A DNA stretch of 64,000 nucleotides, taken from Allobosea sp. BH3 (GTDB lineage Bacteria > Pseudomonadota > Alphaproteobacteria > Rhizobiales > Beijerinckiaceae). The notes beneath the pieces are model-generated. The model saw only the letters and a program-made list of their open reading frames with translations, was not told the origin of the DNA and searched no databases. The translations under genes were made by a program, and so were the position numbers. The DNA is taken from contig NZ_JAIMCA010000002.1 of the NCBI RefSeq assembly GCF_025499465.1, forward strand, positions 186,001-250,000, written 5' to 3'. Positions 43,953-53,724 of this stretch are shown in pieces. The stretch's first letter is position 1; every line of letters starts with the position of its first letter.

Positions 43953-44750
43953 ATGGCCGAGAGCATCCACCCTCTCGACGGTGCAGATCTGGCTCGGATC
44001 GAGCCGGACGACCGGCTCGTGGTCCTCGCACGGACGATCCAGGCACGGGACCCCGGCTCCGAAGCCGAGCTCGAGGACCGCGCGGTCAGCGGGCAGCAGC
44101 TTGGCGAAACATACCTGGGCAAGGCGCTCTATCGGCATCGCTCCGTCTTTCGGAACGCGTCGGAAGCGGCCGTGTGGAGCCATCTCGAACTGACCTACTT
44201 TCGGGACGTCGTTCCGGCCGAGGTCATTCACGAGCTCGTGGCCGGCCCGCAGCCGAGCGGGGCACAATTGCTGCGGGCAGAGATTCTCCTGACCACCCCC
44301 TCGGCCTTCGTCCTGCCGCGAAGCTGGCGCGGCTCCGACGATCGCCCCGAACGGCAGGCGTCGCTCGAATATATCGACGTGCATGTGCCCTATCTCGGTG
44401 AGTACCGGGAGATCATGCGCAACTTTATCGGCCCGGCTGCCGCGAAACTCGTCGAGGCGAACCGGATCGGGACGTTCCGGACGATGGAGACGGCGGCGGT
44501 GCTCTTCCGCGACCCGGCGTTCAAGGTCGACTGGAACCAGATCCATCTGTGCGAAGTCGCCGCCGACGGCTTCAACGGGTTCGGCGAGGCGTTCGATGCC
44601 GCGTTGCGCGAGATTTCGCCGGATGGCGGGTTTACGGCCGTCTTCGCCGGCCTCGACCGCATGCGCACCATCCCGCGCTGGACCTTCAACGATACCGTGC
44701 TGGAGGCGGACGCTGCGCTCGCCAAGGTCGGGAGCGAGGGGCGCTCTTAG
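43953..44750 (+). CDS. Hypothetical cytosolic protein
   Basis: A 265-residue protein with no signal or membrane segment. Middle stretches such as [20 protein letters not shown] and [17 protein letters not shown] look like a ferredoxin-like or dimeric alpha-beta barrel domain, and a second similar region may precede it. I do not recognise the family. The start at the ATG 43953 follows ACGGGGGC. It converges on xseA, with the two stop codons overlapping by four bases. Confidence 0.6.
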   Translation: MAESIHPLDGADLARIEPDDRLVVLARTIQARDPGSEAELEDRAVSGQQLGETYLGKALYRHRSVFRNASEAAVWSHLELTYFRDVVPAEVIHELVAGPQPSGAQLLRAEILLTTPSAFVLPRSWRGSDDRPERQASLEYIDVHVPYLGEYREIMRNFIGPAAAKLVEANRIGTFRTMETAAVLFRDPAFKVDWNQIHLCEVAADGFNGFGEAFDAALREISPDGGFTAVFAGLDRMRTIPRWTFNDTVLEADAALAKVGSEGRS

Positions 44751-46342
44751 AACAAATCGCCCTGCGTCGTAGGTCCGCCTGCCTTGCGGGTGGCAGGTCG
44801 TGGCGCCGGCCGGCCGCCGCCGGACTCGCCGCCGGAGACGGTGACGCCGAAGCGCCCGTCCGAGAGCTGGACGCTGAGCGCCCGGCCGGGATGCGCCTCG
44901 CCGACGCTGCGCACCAGCGCGCCGGCCTCGTCCCGGATCAGCGCATAGCCGCGCGCCAGCACCGCTTCCGGCCCGAGCGAGCCGATCAGCGCCCAGAGCG
45001 AGGCGAGACGGTCGCCGCGGCGCTGCAACTGCTGGCCGAAGGCGCGCGAGGCGCGTTCGGCGAGAGCGCCGCTGCGGTCGCCGCGCTGGGCGAGGCTCTG
45101 GCCGAAGGCGTTGCGTGCTCGCGCCTCCAGCGTCGCCAGACGGTCGCGCGCATGGGCGATGCGGGTGCGCTCGGCCGTGATGGCATTGCCTCTCGCCGCG
45201 GCTAGCACGCGCGAATAGCCGTTGAGCTTTTCGCGCAACCCCGCCAGTGCGACGCGTGGCGAACGCGCCTCCAGACGCCTCGAAAGGTTTTGCAGGGCGA
45301 GTTCATGAACGCGTGCATTCCGCGCAAGCGCGGGCGCAAGGCGGGCCGCCGCGAGGTCGAGCCGCTGGCGCGGTCCGGACAGCACCGCTTCCGGCCCCGG
45401 CAGGGCGCGCGCCAGAGCCCTGAGATCGCTGCGGCGGCGATCCGACAGGCGGCGCATCGCGCCCTCGTGGCGGCGCGCCAGATCTGCCACGAAGCCCATC
45501 AGCTCGGCGCGAACGGGCACCACCTTCTCGGCCGCGCCGGTCGGCGTAGGGCAGCGCAGATCGGCGGCGAAGTCGATCAGCGTCGTATCGGTCTCGTGGC
45601 CGACGGCCGAGACGAGCGGGATGCCGGAGGCCGCCGCCGCGCGGACCACGATCTCCTCGTTGAAGCTCATCAGGTCTTCGAGCGAGCCGCCGCCGCGCGC
45701 GACGATGATGACGTCCGGCCGCGGGATCGGCCCGCCTTCGGGAAGCGCGTTGAAGCCCGCGATGGCGTTGGCCACCTCGGCCGCGCTGGTCTCGCCCTGC
45801 ACGCGCACCGGCCAGACAAGAACGCGGCGCGGGAAGCGATCCTCCAGCCGGTGCAGGATGTCGCGGATGACGGCGCCGGTCGGCGAGGTGATGACGCCGA
45901 TGACCGAGGGCAGATAGGGGATGAGCTGCTTGCGCTCCTCGGAGAAGAGCCCTTCGGCCGCGAGCCGCTTGCGGCGTTCCTCCAGCAGCGCCATCAGCGC
46001 GCCGACGCCGGCCGGCTCCAGCGAATCGATGACGATCTGGTAGCTCGACTTGCCGGCGAAGGTGGTGATCTTGCCGGTGGCGATCACCTCCAGCCCTTCC
46101 TGAGGGCGCGTCTTCAGCCGGCCGAAAACGCCCTTCCAGATGACGGCGTCGATCTTGGCGTTGGTGTCCTTGAGCGAGAAATAGACATGGCCAGAGGCGA
46201 CGGGGCCGCGATAGCCGGAAATCTCGCCGCGCACGCGCACGAAACCGAAGTTGTCCTCGATGGTGCGCTTCAGCGCGCCGGAGAGATCCGAGACGCTCCA
46301 TTCCGGCGCGTTTCCGGCGGGTGACTTCGATTCGCTGTCCAT
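44747..46342 (-). CDS. xseA: Exodeoxyribonuclease VII large subunit
   Basis: A 531-residue nuclease subunit that with XseB degrades single-stranded DNA. The N-terminal OB-fold is seen in [37 protein letters not shown] and [13 protein letters not shown]. The catalytic domain shows [33 protein letters not shown] and [20 protein letters not shown], with the conserved GHE/D acidic site. The C-terminal half is a long helical region. No xseB is adjacent. A long palindromic element lies upstream of it. Confidence 0.95.
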   Translation of the reverse strand: MDSESKSPAGNAPEWSVSDLSGALKRTIEDNFGFVRVRGEISGYRGPVASGHVYFSLKDTNAKIDAVIWKGVFGRLKTRPQEGLEVIATGKITTFAGKSSYQIVIDSLEPAGVGALMALLEERRKRLAAEGLFSEERKQLIPYLPSVIGVITSPTGAVIRDILHRLEDRFPRRVLVWPVRVQGETSAAEVANAIAGFNALPEGGPIPRPDVIIVARGGGSLEDLMSFNEEIVVRAAAASGIPLVSAVGHETDTTLIDFAADLRCPTPTGAAEKVVPVRAELMGFVADLARRHEGAMRRLSDRRRSDLRALARALPGPEAVLSGPRQRLDLAAARLAPALARNARVHELALQNLSRRLEARSPRVALAGLREKLNGYSRVLAAARGNAITAERTRIAHARDRLATLEARARNAFGQSLAQRGDRSGALAERASRAFGQQLQRRGDRLASLWALIGSLGPEAVLARGYALIRDEAGALVRSVGEAHPGRALSVQLSDGRFGVTVSGGESGGGRPAPRPATRKAGGPTTQGDLF

Positions 46343-46433
46343 GCGCGGACCATAGCGGGCGCGCGGGGCCAGCAGAAGCGTTGCCGCGGCGGCGCGGGGC
46401 GGCTATTGCGCAAGGATCCTTTCGGCCGACCTC

Positions 46434-46543
46434 AGCCCTCATCCTGAGGAGCCGCGTCAGCGGCGTCTCGAAGGATGGTCCAGAGGACGCTGGAGCATCC
46501 TTCGAGACGCGTTCCTTACGGAACGCTCCTCAGGATGAGGGCT
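46434..46543. repeat. Nested palindromic mosaic element
   Basis: A 110-bp element in the divergent gap between xseA and purD. Its outer arms AGCCCTCATCCTGAGGAGC (46434-46452) and GCTCCTCAGGATGAGGGCT (46525-46543) are perfect 19-bp inverted repeats. Inside them GTCTCGAAGGATG and CATCCTTCGAGAC form a second perfect 13-bp pair. Such nested elements are common between genes in this order. Confidence 0.8.
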
Positions 46544-46574
46544 CACAACACCGCCAATGCGGATGGGAGCCATT

Positions 46575-47852
46575 ATGAAAATTCTTCTGATCGGTTCGGG
46601 CGGACGCGAGCATGCCCTCGCCTGGGCGATCTCCGCCTCCCCGCTCTGCGACACGCTGTTCATCGCGCCGGGCAATCCGGGCACGGCCGAATGCGGCGAG
46701 AACGTCGCGGTCGATGTCGCCGATCATGCGGCCGTCGTTGCCTTCTGCAGGCTGCAGGGCATCGGCCTCGTCGTCGTCGGGCCGGAGGGCCCGCTCGTCG
46801 ACGGCATCGCCGACGATCTCAGGCAGGCCGGCATCAAGGTCTTCGGCCCGTCGAAGGCCGCGGCCCAGCTCGAAGGCTCGAAGGGCTTCACCAAGGAGCT
46901 CTGCGCCGAGTTCGACATCCCGACCGCCGGCTTCGGCCGCTTCTCGGATGCCGCCTCGGCCAAGGCCTATGTCGCGAGCCAAGGCGCGCCGATCGTGATC
47001 AAGGCCGACGGGCTCGCCGCCGGCAAGGGCGTGGTCATGGCCGAGACGCTCGACGAGGCGAACGAGGCCATCGAGATGATGTTCTCCGGCGGACTCGGCA
47101 GCGCCGGGGCCGAGGTCGTGATCGAGGAGTGGATGATCGGCGAAGAGGCCAGCTTCTTCGCGCTGTGCGACGGCAAGCACGCTCTGGCGCTCGCCTCGGC
47201 GCAGGACCACAAGCGCGTCGGCGACGGCGACACCGGCCCGAATACGGGCGGCATGGGCGCCTATTCGCCGGCCCCCGTCATGACGCCCGCCATGGAAGAG
47301 CGCGTCATGACGGAGATCGTGCGGCCGACGCTCGCCGGCATGGCCAAGCGCGGGACGCCGTTTCAGGGCGTTCTCTTCGCCGGGCTGATGATCACGGCGC
47401 AGGGGCCGAAGCTGATCGAATACAATGTCCGCTTCGGCGATCCCGAATGCGAGGTGCTGATGCCGCGGCTGAAGAGCGACATCGTGCCGGCGCTGCTGGC
47501 GGCCTGCGACGGCGTTCTCGCCAATGTCGACCTGCGCTGGTCCGAGCAGGCGGCGCTGACCGTCGTGCTGGCGGCGAAGGGCTACCCGGCCAAGCCGGAG
47601 ACCGGCAGCGTCATCCGCGGCGTCGAGACGGCGCAGGAGCAGGACGAGGTGCTGGTCTTCCATGCCGGCACGAAGTTGAAGAACGGCGACCTCGTCGCCA
47701 ATGGCGGGCGCGTGCTCAACGTCGTCGGCATGGGCAAGAGCGTGGCGGAGGCGCAGGCGCGCGCCTATGCCGGCGTGGACGCCATCGACTGGCCGGAAGG
47801 CTTCTGCCGCCGCGATATCGGCTGGCAGGCGGTGAAGCGCGAGCAAGGCTGA
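46575..47852 (+). CDS. purD: Phosphoribosylamine-glycine ligase
   Basis: A 425-residue ATP-grasp ligase that makes glycinamide ribonucleotide, the second step of de novo purine synthesis. Signatures are [15 protein letters not shown] at the start, [11 protein letters not shown] near residue 77, [13 protein letters not shown] near 142, and the family motif [10 protein letters not shown] near 230, followed by [17 protein letters not shown]. The ATG at 46575 has GGGAG upstream and gives the normal N-terminus. It is divergent from xseA across the palindromic element. Confidence 0.96.
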   Translation: MKILLIGSGGREHALAWAISASPLCDTLFIAPGNPGTAECGENVAVDVADHAAVVAFCRLQGIGLVVVGPEGPLVDGIADDLRQAGIKVFGPSKAAAQLEGSKGFTKELCAEFDIPTAGFGRFSDAASAKAYVASQGAPIVIKADGLAAGKGVVMAETLDEANEAIEMMFSGGLGSAGAEVVIEEWMIGEEASFFALCDGKHALALASAQDHKRVGDGDTGPNTGGMGAYSPAPVMTPAMEERVMTEIVRPTLAGMAKRGTPFQGVLFAGLMITAQGPKLIEYNVRFGDPECEVLMPRLKSDIVPALLAACDGVLANVDLRWSEQAALTVVLAAKGYPAKPETGSVIRGVETAQEQDEVLVFHAGTKLKNGDLVANGGRVLNVVGMGKSVAEAQARAYAGVDAIDWPEGFCRRDIGWQAVKREQG

Positions 47853-47883
47853 CAGGGCGGTCGCGGCGGGTCACATTTTTCTC

Positions 47884-47929
47884 GCATCGACCTCCGCCGA
47901 AAACCGGTTCCCACTTTTCGGGTCGATGC
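47884..47929. repeat. 46-bp palindromic element, copy 2
   Basis: GCATCGACC (47884-47892) and GGTCGATGC (47921-47929) are perfect 9-bp outer arms, with CCGAAAA (47897-47903) and TTTTCGG (47915-47921) inside. It ends 14 bases before the dehalogenase start codon, matching the position of copy 1 before the DUF4170 gene. Confidence 0.7.
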
Positions 47930-47943
47930 CTATGCTGCCTCGC

Positions 47944-48858
47944 ATGGCGAACATCGACTCCCTCTTCCCCGGCTTCGAGGCTCACTGGATCGACGGGCCT
48001 GTCGGCAAGATCTTCGCGCGTGTCGGCGGCGAGGGGCCGCCTCTCGTGCTGATCCACGGCTTTCCGCAGACCCATGCGGAATGGCACAAGATCGCGACGG
48101 AACTCGCGAAGACGCACACCGTCGTCTGCCCGGATCTGCGCGGCTATGGCTGGTCGACCGCGCCGCATGGCGACGGCGGCAAGGAGACCTACACCAAGCG
48201 CGGCATGGGCGAGGATATCGTCGCGGTGATGCAGGCCCTCGGCCATCTGCGCTTCGCCGTGATCGGCCATGATCGCGGGGCGCGCGTGGCCTATCGCCTC
48301 GCGCTCGACCACCCCGGCCGCGTCGAGCGACTGGTGCTGCTCGACATCATCCCGACCGTGACGATGTGGGAGGGCATGAACGCCTCGCGCGCCATGCAGG
48401 TCTATCACTGGACCTTCCTGGCCCAGCCCGAGCCCGTCCCCGAAAACCTGCTCAAGGCCGATCCCGTCGGCTGGCTCGACCACACCATCGCGAGCTGGAG
48501 CCGGGCGAAGACGCTCGACCTGTTCGACCCGCTGGCGATGCAATCCTATGCGGAGTCCTTCAGCGACCCCTCGCGCATCCATGCGGCCTGCGAGGATTAC
48601 CGCGCCGGCGCGACCACCGACATCGCGCATGACAAGGCCGATCTTGCCGCAGGAAAGCGTATCCTCTGCCCAGTGCTGGCGCTCTGGGGCAAAGCCGGCA
48701 CCCCGGCCCAAGGCTCGAATCCGCTCGATGTCTGGCGGCAGAGCTTCGCGCCGCAGGCCGAGGGACAAGCGATCGATTCCGGGCATTTCCTCCCCGAGGA
48801 GAACCCGCAGGCGACGCTGGCTGCGCTGCTGCCGTTCCTGTCGCGCGCCTCCGGCTGA
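47944..48858 (+). CDS. Fluoroacetate dehalogenase-like alpha/beta hydrolase
   Basis: A 304-residue cytosolic hydrolase that follows the fluoroacetate dehalogenase family of Rhodopseudomonas palustris RPA1163 closely. All residues described for that enzyme fall at the same positions: nucleophile D110, carboxylate-binding R111 and R114 (GHDRGARV), acid D134, fluoride-pocket H155, W156 and Y219 (VYHWTF; CEDYRAG), W185, and the base histidine H281 (SGHFLPEE). It should turn fluoroacetate or similar haloacids into hydroxyacids. The ATG at 47944 gives MANIDSLFPGF, matching family N-termini; earlier in-frame ATGs lie in the palindrome. A HAD-type dehalogenase gene follows 89 bp later. Other haloacid substrates remain possible. 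Confidence 0.82.
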   Translation: MANIDSLFPGFEAHWIDGPVGKIFARVGGEGPPLVLIHGFPQTHAEWHKIATELAKTHTVVCPDLRGYGWSTAPHGDGGKETYTKRGMGEDIVAVMQALGHLRFAVIGHDRGARVAYRLALDHPGRVERLVLLDIIPTVTMWEGMNASRAMQVYHWTFLAQPEPVPENLLKADPVGWLDHTIASWSRAKTLDLFDPLAMQSYAESFSDPSRIHAACEDYRAGATTDIAHDKADLAAGKRILCPVLALWGKAGTPAQGSNPLDVWRQSFAPQAEGQAIDSGHFLPEENPQATLAALLPFLSRASG

Positions 48859-48947
48859 GAGGCACGCAACCTGCAGGGCGCGCGGCAAGCCCGGAGGCGC
48901 GCTTCGGCAGCGCCGTGCATCGTCATCCTGAGCGAGCGGAGTTCCTG

Positions 48948-49667
48948 ATGAAGCTGACCGACTTCAAGGCCCTGACCTTCGACTGCTACGGCACGCTGAT
49001 CGACTGGGAGAGCGGCATGGTCGCGGCGCTGCAGCCGCTTGTCGCCAAGGTCGGCCGGCCGCTCAGCCGCAACGAAGTGCTGGAGGCGCATGCGCGTCAT
49101 GAATCGACGCAGCAGCTTCACACCCCTGCCAAGCGCTACAGCGACGTCCTCGCCACGGTCTACCGGCGCCTCGCGGAGGAATGGAGCGTGCCAGCGAGCT
49201 GGGAGGAGTGCCAGGCCTATGGGCGCTCGGTCCGCGACTGGCCGGCCTTTCCCGACAGCGCCGAGGCGCTGAAGCTGCTCAAGCAGCGCTACAAGCTCGT
49301 CATCCTCTCCAATGTCGACAACGAGTCCTTCGCCCATAGCAACGCGAAGCTCGGCGTGACCTTCGACGCGATCTACACCGCCGAGGACATCGGCAGCTAC
49401 AAGCCGGCGCAGGCCAATTTCGACTACATGCTGGAGCAGCTTGGGGCCGGCCACGGCATCGGCAAGGCGGATATCCTGCACACCGCCGAGAGCATGTTCC
49501 ACGACCACAAGCCCGCGAACGCCAACGGGCTCGCCTCCTGCTGGATCTACCGCCGCCATGCCGACACCGGCTTCGGCGCGACGATGGATCCCGGCGCCAT
49601 GCCGCATTACGATTTCCGCTTCACCAGCCTTGGCGAAATGGCGGCGGCGGTCGCGGCGGAAGGCTGA
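48948..49667 (+). CDS. Haloacid dehalogenase type II-like HAD hydrolase
   Basis: A 239-residue HAD-superfamily protein. The nucleophile aspartate is D12 in FDCYGTLID, motif II is in VILSNVDNESF, and the lysine/acid region is in DIGSYKPAQANF followed by a histidine-rich ILHTAESMFHDHKPAN. Annotation as type II 2-haloacid dehalogenase rests on overall family layout; the enzyme could also be a phosphatase. The ATG at 48948 has CGGAG upstream. Six bases after its stop the patatin-like gene begins, so the two are cotranscribed. Confidence 0.75.
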   Translation: MKLTDFKALTFDCYGTLIDWESGMVAALQPLVAKVGRPLSRNEVLEAHARHESTQQLHTPAKRYSDVLATVYRRLAEEWSVPASWEECQAYGRSVRDWPAFPDSAEALKLLKQRYKLVILSNVDNESFAHSNAKLGVTFDAIYTAEDIGSYKPAQANFDYMLEQLGAGHGIGKADILHTAESMFHDHKPANANGLASCWIYRRHADTGFGATMDPGAMPHYDFRFTSLGEMAAAVAAEG

Positions 49668-49672
49668 CGGCG

Positions 49673-50548
49673 ATGCCCGCCGCCCCCGACAAGGCGCAGG
49701 GCAAGCCTGAGCCTCGCGGCGGCGAGATCGCCCTGGTGCTCGGCGCCGGCGGGGCGCGGGGCCTGAGCCATATCCTGGTCATCGAGGCGCTGGACGAGCT
49801 GGGCCTCAGGCCCTCGCTGATCGCCGGCAGCTCGATCGGCGCCATCGTCGGCGCGGCCTATGCGGCCGGGCTCTCGGGCCGGGAGCTGCGCGAGCATGTG
49901 CTTGGCAGCTTCCGCGACAGGGCGCGGGTGGTGGCGAAGCTGCTCGATGCGCGCGTCGGCAAGCTTGCCGACCTCGTGCGCGGCCTCGGCAATCCCGCGC
50001 TGATCGATGGCGAGCGCCTGCTCGACCTGTTCTGGCCGGAGGCGGTGCCGGACCGTTTCGAGGAGCTGGCGATCCCCTTCTCGGCCATAGCGGCCGATTA
50101 TCACCGCCATGTCGAGGTGGTGCTGAACAGCGGCCCGCTGACGCCTGCGGTCGCCGCCTCGCTCGCCATTCCCGGGCTGGTGCGGCCGGTGGCGCTCGGC
50201 GGGCATGTGCTGATCGACGGCGGCGCCATCGACCCCCTGCCCTATGAGCGGCTGCTGGCGCCGGGGCGGATCGTGCTCGCCGTCGATGTCAGCGCACCCG
50301 CCTCCGCCGCCAGCGAAGCCCGCATTCCCGGCCCGATGGAGGCGATCGTCGGCGCCTCGCAGATCCTGACGCGGACGCTGGTGCAGCGCATGGTCGAGCG
50401 GCAGCCGCCCGACATCCTGATCCGGGCCGGGCTGGACGGGATCGGCGGGCTCGACTTCTTCAAGGTGAAGGCGATCCTTGCCGCAGCGGAACCAGTGAAG
50501 GATGAGGTGAAGCGCAGGCTGGAGACGGCTTTCGCGCGTCAGGGATGA
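49673..50548 (+). CDS. Patatin-like phospholipase family protein
   Basis: A 291-residue lipase of the bacterial RssA/YjjU-like patatin group. The oxyanion loop is GAGGARG (residues 24-30), the nucleophile is S54 in GSSIG, and the catalytic aspartate is in the DGG motif of LIDGGAIDPLPYE. No signal peptide is seen, so it is cytosolic or peripheral. It directly follows the HAD gene. A small hairpin GCCCGC-AG-GCGGGC (50549-50562) follows its stop. Natural lipid substrate unknown. Confidence 0.85.
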   Translation: MPAAPDKAQGKPEPRGGEIALVLGAGGARGLSHILVIEALDELGLRPSLIAGSSIGAIVGAAYAAGLSGRELREHVLGSFRDRARVVAKLLDARVGKLADLVRGLGNPALIDGERLLDLFWPEAVPDRFEELAIPFSAIAADYHRHVEVVLNSGPLTPAVAASLAIPGLVRPVALGGHVLIDGGAIDPLPYERLLAPGRIVLAVDVSAPASAASEARIPGPMEAIVGASQILTRTLVQRMVERQPPDILIRAGLDGIGGLDFFKVKAILAAAEPVKDEVKRRLETAFARQG

Positions 50549-50676
50549 GCCCGCAGGCGGGCACAACTCCAGGGCAGTCAATTCACACCGGGCACTTGTG
50601 CTTTTGAAGATACGTTTCCGCGTCAAATCGCCTTTACGTCACCAAGGCTCGGCGGGATTGATCCAGCACTCTTGCC

Positions 50677-50705
50677 TTGACGTCGCCCGAATCGTCTCAT
50701 TATCG
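50677..50705 (+). promoter_or_regulatory. Possible sigma-70 promoter of the autotransporter gene
   Basis: TTGACG at 50677-50682 and TTATCG at 50700-50705 are separated by 17 bp, 25 bp before the autotransporter start. The -35 box matches five of six consensus bases; the -10 box is weak. Confidence 0.35.
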
Positions 50706-50729
50706 CACTGATTCGGCTAGGGCTTGGCT

Positions 50730-53720
50730 GTGACGACTTCTGGAGAACGGTCCCGGCGGGACCGGCGTATATGCCTCGAGGCGGGTGACACCCTCGCCCG
50801 GTCAAGCCACACCCCGCGCTCAGGCCGTCGTTCCAGTGCCCTTCTGGGCGGGCTCGGCCTGCTCGCGGCGAGCACGGCGCTCACCCCCCTGACCGTCATG
50901 GCAGCCGACAACCTGCTGGTCGGCGCCGGCGGCAATGGGGGCTTTATCACCCAGTCCGGCGGCGGCGGCGGCGGCATCGGCGGCGGCGGCGGCGCCGCCG
51001 GCGGAATCGGCTTTGCGACCAGCGGCGCAGGCGTCAGCGGCGGCGGCGCGTCAGGGGATGCACAAGCCGGCGGCGGCGGAGCGCTCGGCGGCGCAGGCGG
51101 TGCAGGCCTTTCTGGCCACAACGCGGGCGGCGCGGCGAGCACGGTTGGCGGCGCAGGCGCAAACGGTAGCGGACAGGGGGCCGGCAGTGGCGGCCTGCTG
51201 GGAGGCGCAGGCGGTTCATCTCCAGCTACAGGCGGCGGCGGTGGTGGCGGTACGGTCGTCGCTGTCGACGGCAGCATCCGTTCGGGAGCGACTTCCGGCC
51301 AGGGGGCGACGGCGCTCCCGGCGGGCACGATCACGACGAGCAAGGCCTACGACTTCGTCGGCGTGGGCGGCGGCGGTGGCGGCGCCGGATACTATGCCAC
51401 CGGCGGGGCCGGCCAGGGCGGCAACCTCACGGTCGATCACGGGGCGGTGGTCGTCAACCGCTCCGTCCTGATCGGCGGCGCCGGCGGCGGCGCGGCGGAA
51501 GGCGGGACCGGCGGCGCCGGCGGCGCTGGCACCGTGGCGCTCACCAACGCGGCCTCGCTGTCGGTCACTCAAACCCTGCAGATCGGCGGGCTCGCCGCCA
51601 ACGGTGGCAGCAGCGATGGCGACGGCGGCGCGGGCGGCAACGGCACACTCAGCGTCGACTCGACCTCCTCCGTCACGATTGGCGCCGGCGGCAGCCTGGT
51701 TCTCGGCGGCATCGCAGGCATGAACGGATACAGCCCCTACTACACGCCCGGTGCCGGCGGCGCCGCGGGCACCGGCGTGCTCAACCTCGGAGGCTCGCTG
51801 AGCTTCGCGAGCGGCGCGACCTTCGCGATCACCGGCAACGGCACGCTCAATGTCGGCGGCGCCACGCCAGGAGCCGCCACGGCGGGCGCAATCTCCGGCG
51901 TGAGCAGCATCGCCAATGACGGCGTGATCAATTTCAACCAGTCGAACGCCAGCTACACCTTTTCCCCGGCGATCACGGGCTCAGGCTGGGTCAACCAGAA
52001 CGGCCCCGGAACCACAGTGCTGACCGGAACGAACACCTATACCGGCGCGACCGAGGTCAATGCCGGCACGCTGATCGTGAACGGCTCCATTGCCTCGTCC
52101 TCGCTGCTGCTGGTGCACTCGGGCGGCACCGTGGGCGGCATCGGCACGCTGCCGACGACGACCGTCTCGGGCACGATCTCGCCCGGCAACTCACCGGGAA
52201 CGCTGACCGTCTCCGGCGATCTGACGTTCAATCCCGGCTCGACCTATGTCGCCGAGGTGCAGGGCGCGTTGGCGGACCGGATCAACGTCGTCGCCGGCAA
52301 CGGCCAGACCGGCGCGGCCAGCCTCGCCGGCACGCTGCGCCTCGTGCCGCTGGGAGGCTCCTACACCTTCGGCAGCGCCTATACGCTGCTCTCGGCGGCG
52401 GGCGGGCTCACCGGCACCTTCGGCACGGTCAACACCACCGGCTCATTCGGCGCGGGCGTGACGAGCGCCGTGAGCTACACGGCCAACGACGTCCAGCTGA
52501 CGCTGACCGCCGCCCCGTTGACGCCGGTCGTCACCACGCCGAGCCTGGGCCTGTCCTCCCCGGCCAACCTCGCCGGGATCGCCTCGGCGCTCGATCGCTT
52601 CGTGGCCGCCGGCGGGGACGCTTCCGCCTTCTTCAACCTCTACAACCTGCCCGCGGGCGCAATGGCCTCCGCGGTCAACCAGCTCTCGGGCGAGGCCCAT
52701 ACCGGCTCCTCCGCCGTCGGCGGCTTCGTCGCCAACCAGTTCCTCGGCAATGTGCTCGACACCTCCCTGCCGGGGCGCCTCTCCAATGCGCAGCCGGGGC
52801 CAGGCGCGGCCGCCTTCACCAGCAGCCGCGTCTCCAAGGGCCATGACGCGCCCGCCACGCCAAGCTTCCTCGACGAGCCGCGCTTCGCACTCTGGGGCGC
52901 GACCTCGGGCTCGGTCGGCCGTATCGACGGCAATGCGAGCACCGGCTCGGCCAGGCAGAACGTCGACGACGCGCATCTGGCGATCGGCGCCGATGTGCGC
53001 GTGCTGCCGGGCACCATCGCCGGCATCGCCGTCTCCGCCGGCAAGGCGCGCTCCTCGCTCTCGGGCGGGCTCGGCAAGGTCGAGACCGACGTCTTCCAGA
53101 CCAGCCTCTACGGCATGACACGGATCGGCGCGCTGAACCTCTCGGCCGCCGCCGGCTATGGCCGGCTCGACAACGACGCCACCCGCAACGTGCCGGTCCT
53201 CGGCAATGCGCTGACCTCCTCCTATGTCAGCACGCTCTGGAGCGGGCGGGTGCAGGCGAGCGCGGCGGTCTTCGGCTGGAGCGGCATGAGCTTCTCGCCG
53301 CTGGCCGCGTTGCAGGCGGTGCAGGTCCGCAGCCCCGCCTTCACCGAACGGGCCGGGATCGGCAGCAATGCCGGTGCGCTGAGCGTCGCCAAGCGCGACG
53401 ACAACACCAGCCGCTCGGAACTCGGCCTGCTCGTCGACACGCAGACGACGCTCGGCGCGGTGCCGGTCACGGCCTTCATGCGGGCGGCCTGGGCGCATTA
53501 CTTCGCCCGCGACGCGGCGATGACAGCGAGCATCGCCGCCCTGCCCGGCGTGAGCTTCAGCACCGTCGGCGCGCGGCCTGACCGCGACTCGGCGCTGATC
53601 GCAGCAGGCGTCGACGCCAGGCTCAGCGAGCGCGTCTCCTTTGGCGTGCGTTTGGACAGCGAACTCTCCGCCAACGCCAGAAGCCTCGGCGGCACCGCAC
53701 AGCTCAGGGTCAGCTTCTAG
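50730..53720 (+). CDS. Type V autotransporter with glycine-rich passenger
   Basis: A 996-residue outer-membrane autotransporter. The signal peptide is extended (about 60 residues: a basic N-terminal part, then SALLGGLGLLAAST, cleavage near VMAAD). Residues about 65-280 are extremely Gly-rich with GGxGG repeats. Residues about 415-460 show one autotransporter-associated beta-strand repeat (GPGTTVLTGTNTYTGATEVN). Residues about 715-996 form the beta-barrel and end in the aromatic LRVSF needed for assembly. The GTG at 50730 is preferred because AGGG lies eight bases upstream; an in-frame TTG at 50724 is also possible. The passenger presumably forms a surface beta-helix for adhesion. Confidence 0.88.
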   Translation: MTTSGERSRRDRRICLEAGDTLARSSHTPRSGRRSSALLGGLGLLAASTALTPLTVMAADNLLVGAGGNGGFITQSGGGGGGIGGGGGAAGGIGFATSGAGVSGGGASGDAQAGGGGALGGAGGAGLSGHNAGGAASTVGGAGANGSGQGAGSGGLLGGAGGSSPATGGGGGGGTVVAVDGSIRSGATSGQGATALPAGTITTSKAYDFVGVGGGGGGAGYYATGGAGQGGNLTVDHGAVVVNRSVLIGGAGGGAAEGGTGGAGGAGTVALTNAASLSVTQTLQIGGLAANGGSSDGDGGAGGNGTLSVDSTSSVTIGAGGSLVLGGIAGMNGYSPYYTPGAGGAAGTGVLNLGGSLSFASGATFAITGNGTLNVGGATPGAATAGAISGVSSIANDGVINFNQSNASYTFSPAITGSGWVNQNGPGTTVLTGTNTYTGATEVNAGTLIVNGSIASSSLLLVHSGGTVGGIGTLPTTTVSGTISPGNSPGTLTVSGDLTFNPGSTYVAEVQGALADRINVVAGNGQTGAASLAGTLRLVPLGGSYTFGSAYTLLSAAGGLTGTFGTVNTTGSFGAGVTSAVSYTANDVQLTLTAAPLTPVVTTPSLGLSSPANLAGIASALDRFVAAGGDASAFFNLYNLPAGAMASAVNQLSGEAHTGSSAVGGFVANQFLGNVLDTSLPGRLSNAQPGPGAAAFTSSRVSKGHDAPATPSFLDEPRFALWGATSGSVGRIDGNASTGSARQNVDDAHLAIGADVRVLPGTIAGIAVSAGKARSSLSGGLGKVETDVFQTSLYGMTRIGALNLSAAAGYGRLDNDATRNVPVLGNALTSSYVSTLWSGRVQASAAVFGWSGMSFSPLAALQAVQVRSPAFTERAGIGSNAGALSVAKRDDNTSRSELGLLVDTQTTLGAVPVTAFMRAAWAHYFARDAAMTASIAALPGVSFSTVGARPDRDSALIAAGVDARLSERVSFGVRLDSELSANARSLGGTAQLRVSF

Positions 53721-53724
53721 CCGC

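Noticed and set aside
50935..51560. Gly-codon run considered as a DNA tandem repeat or foreign insertion
   Set aside because: It stays in frame inside the autotransporter passenger, so protein-level low complexity explains it.
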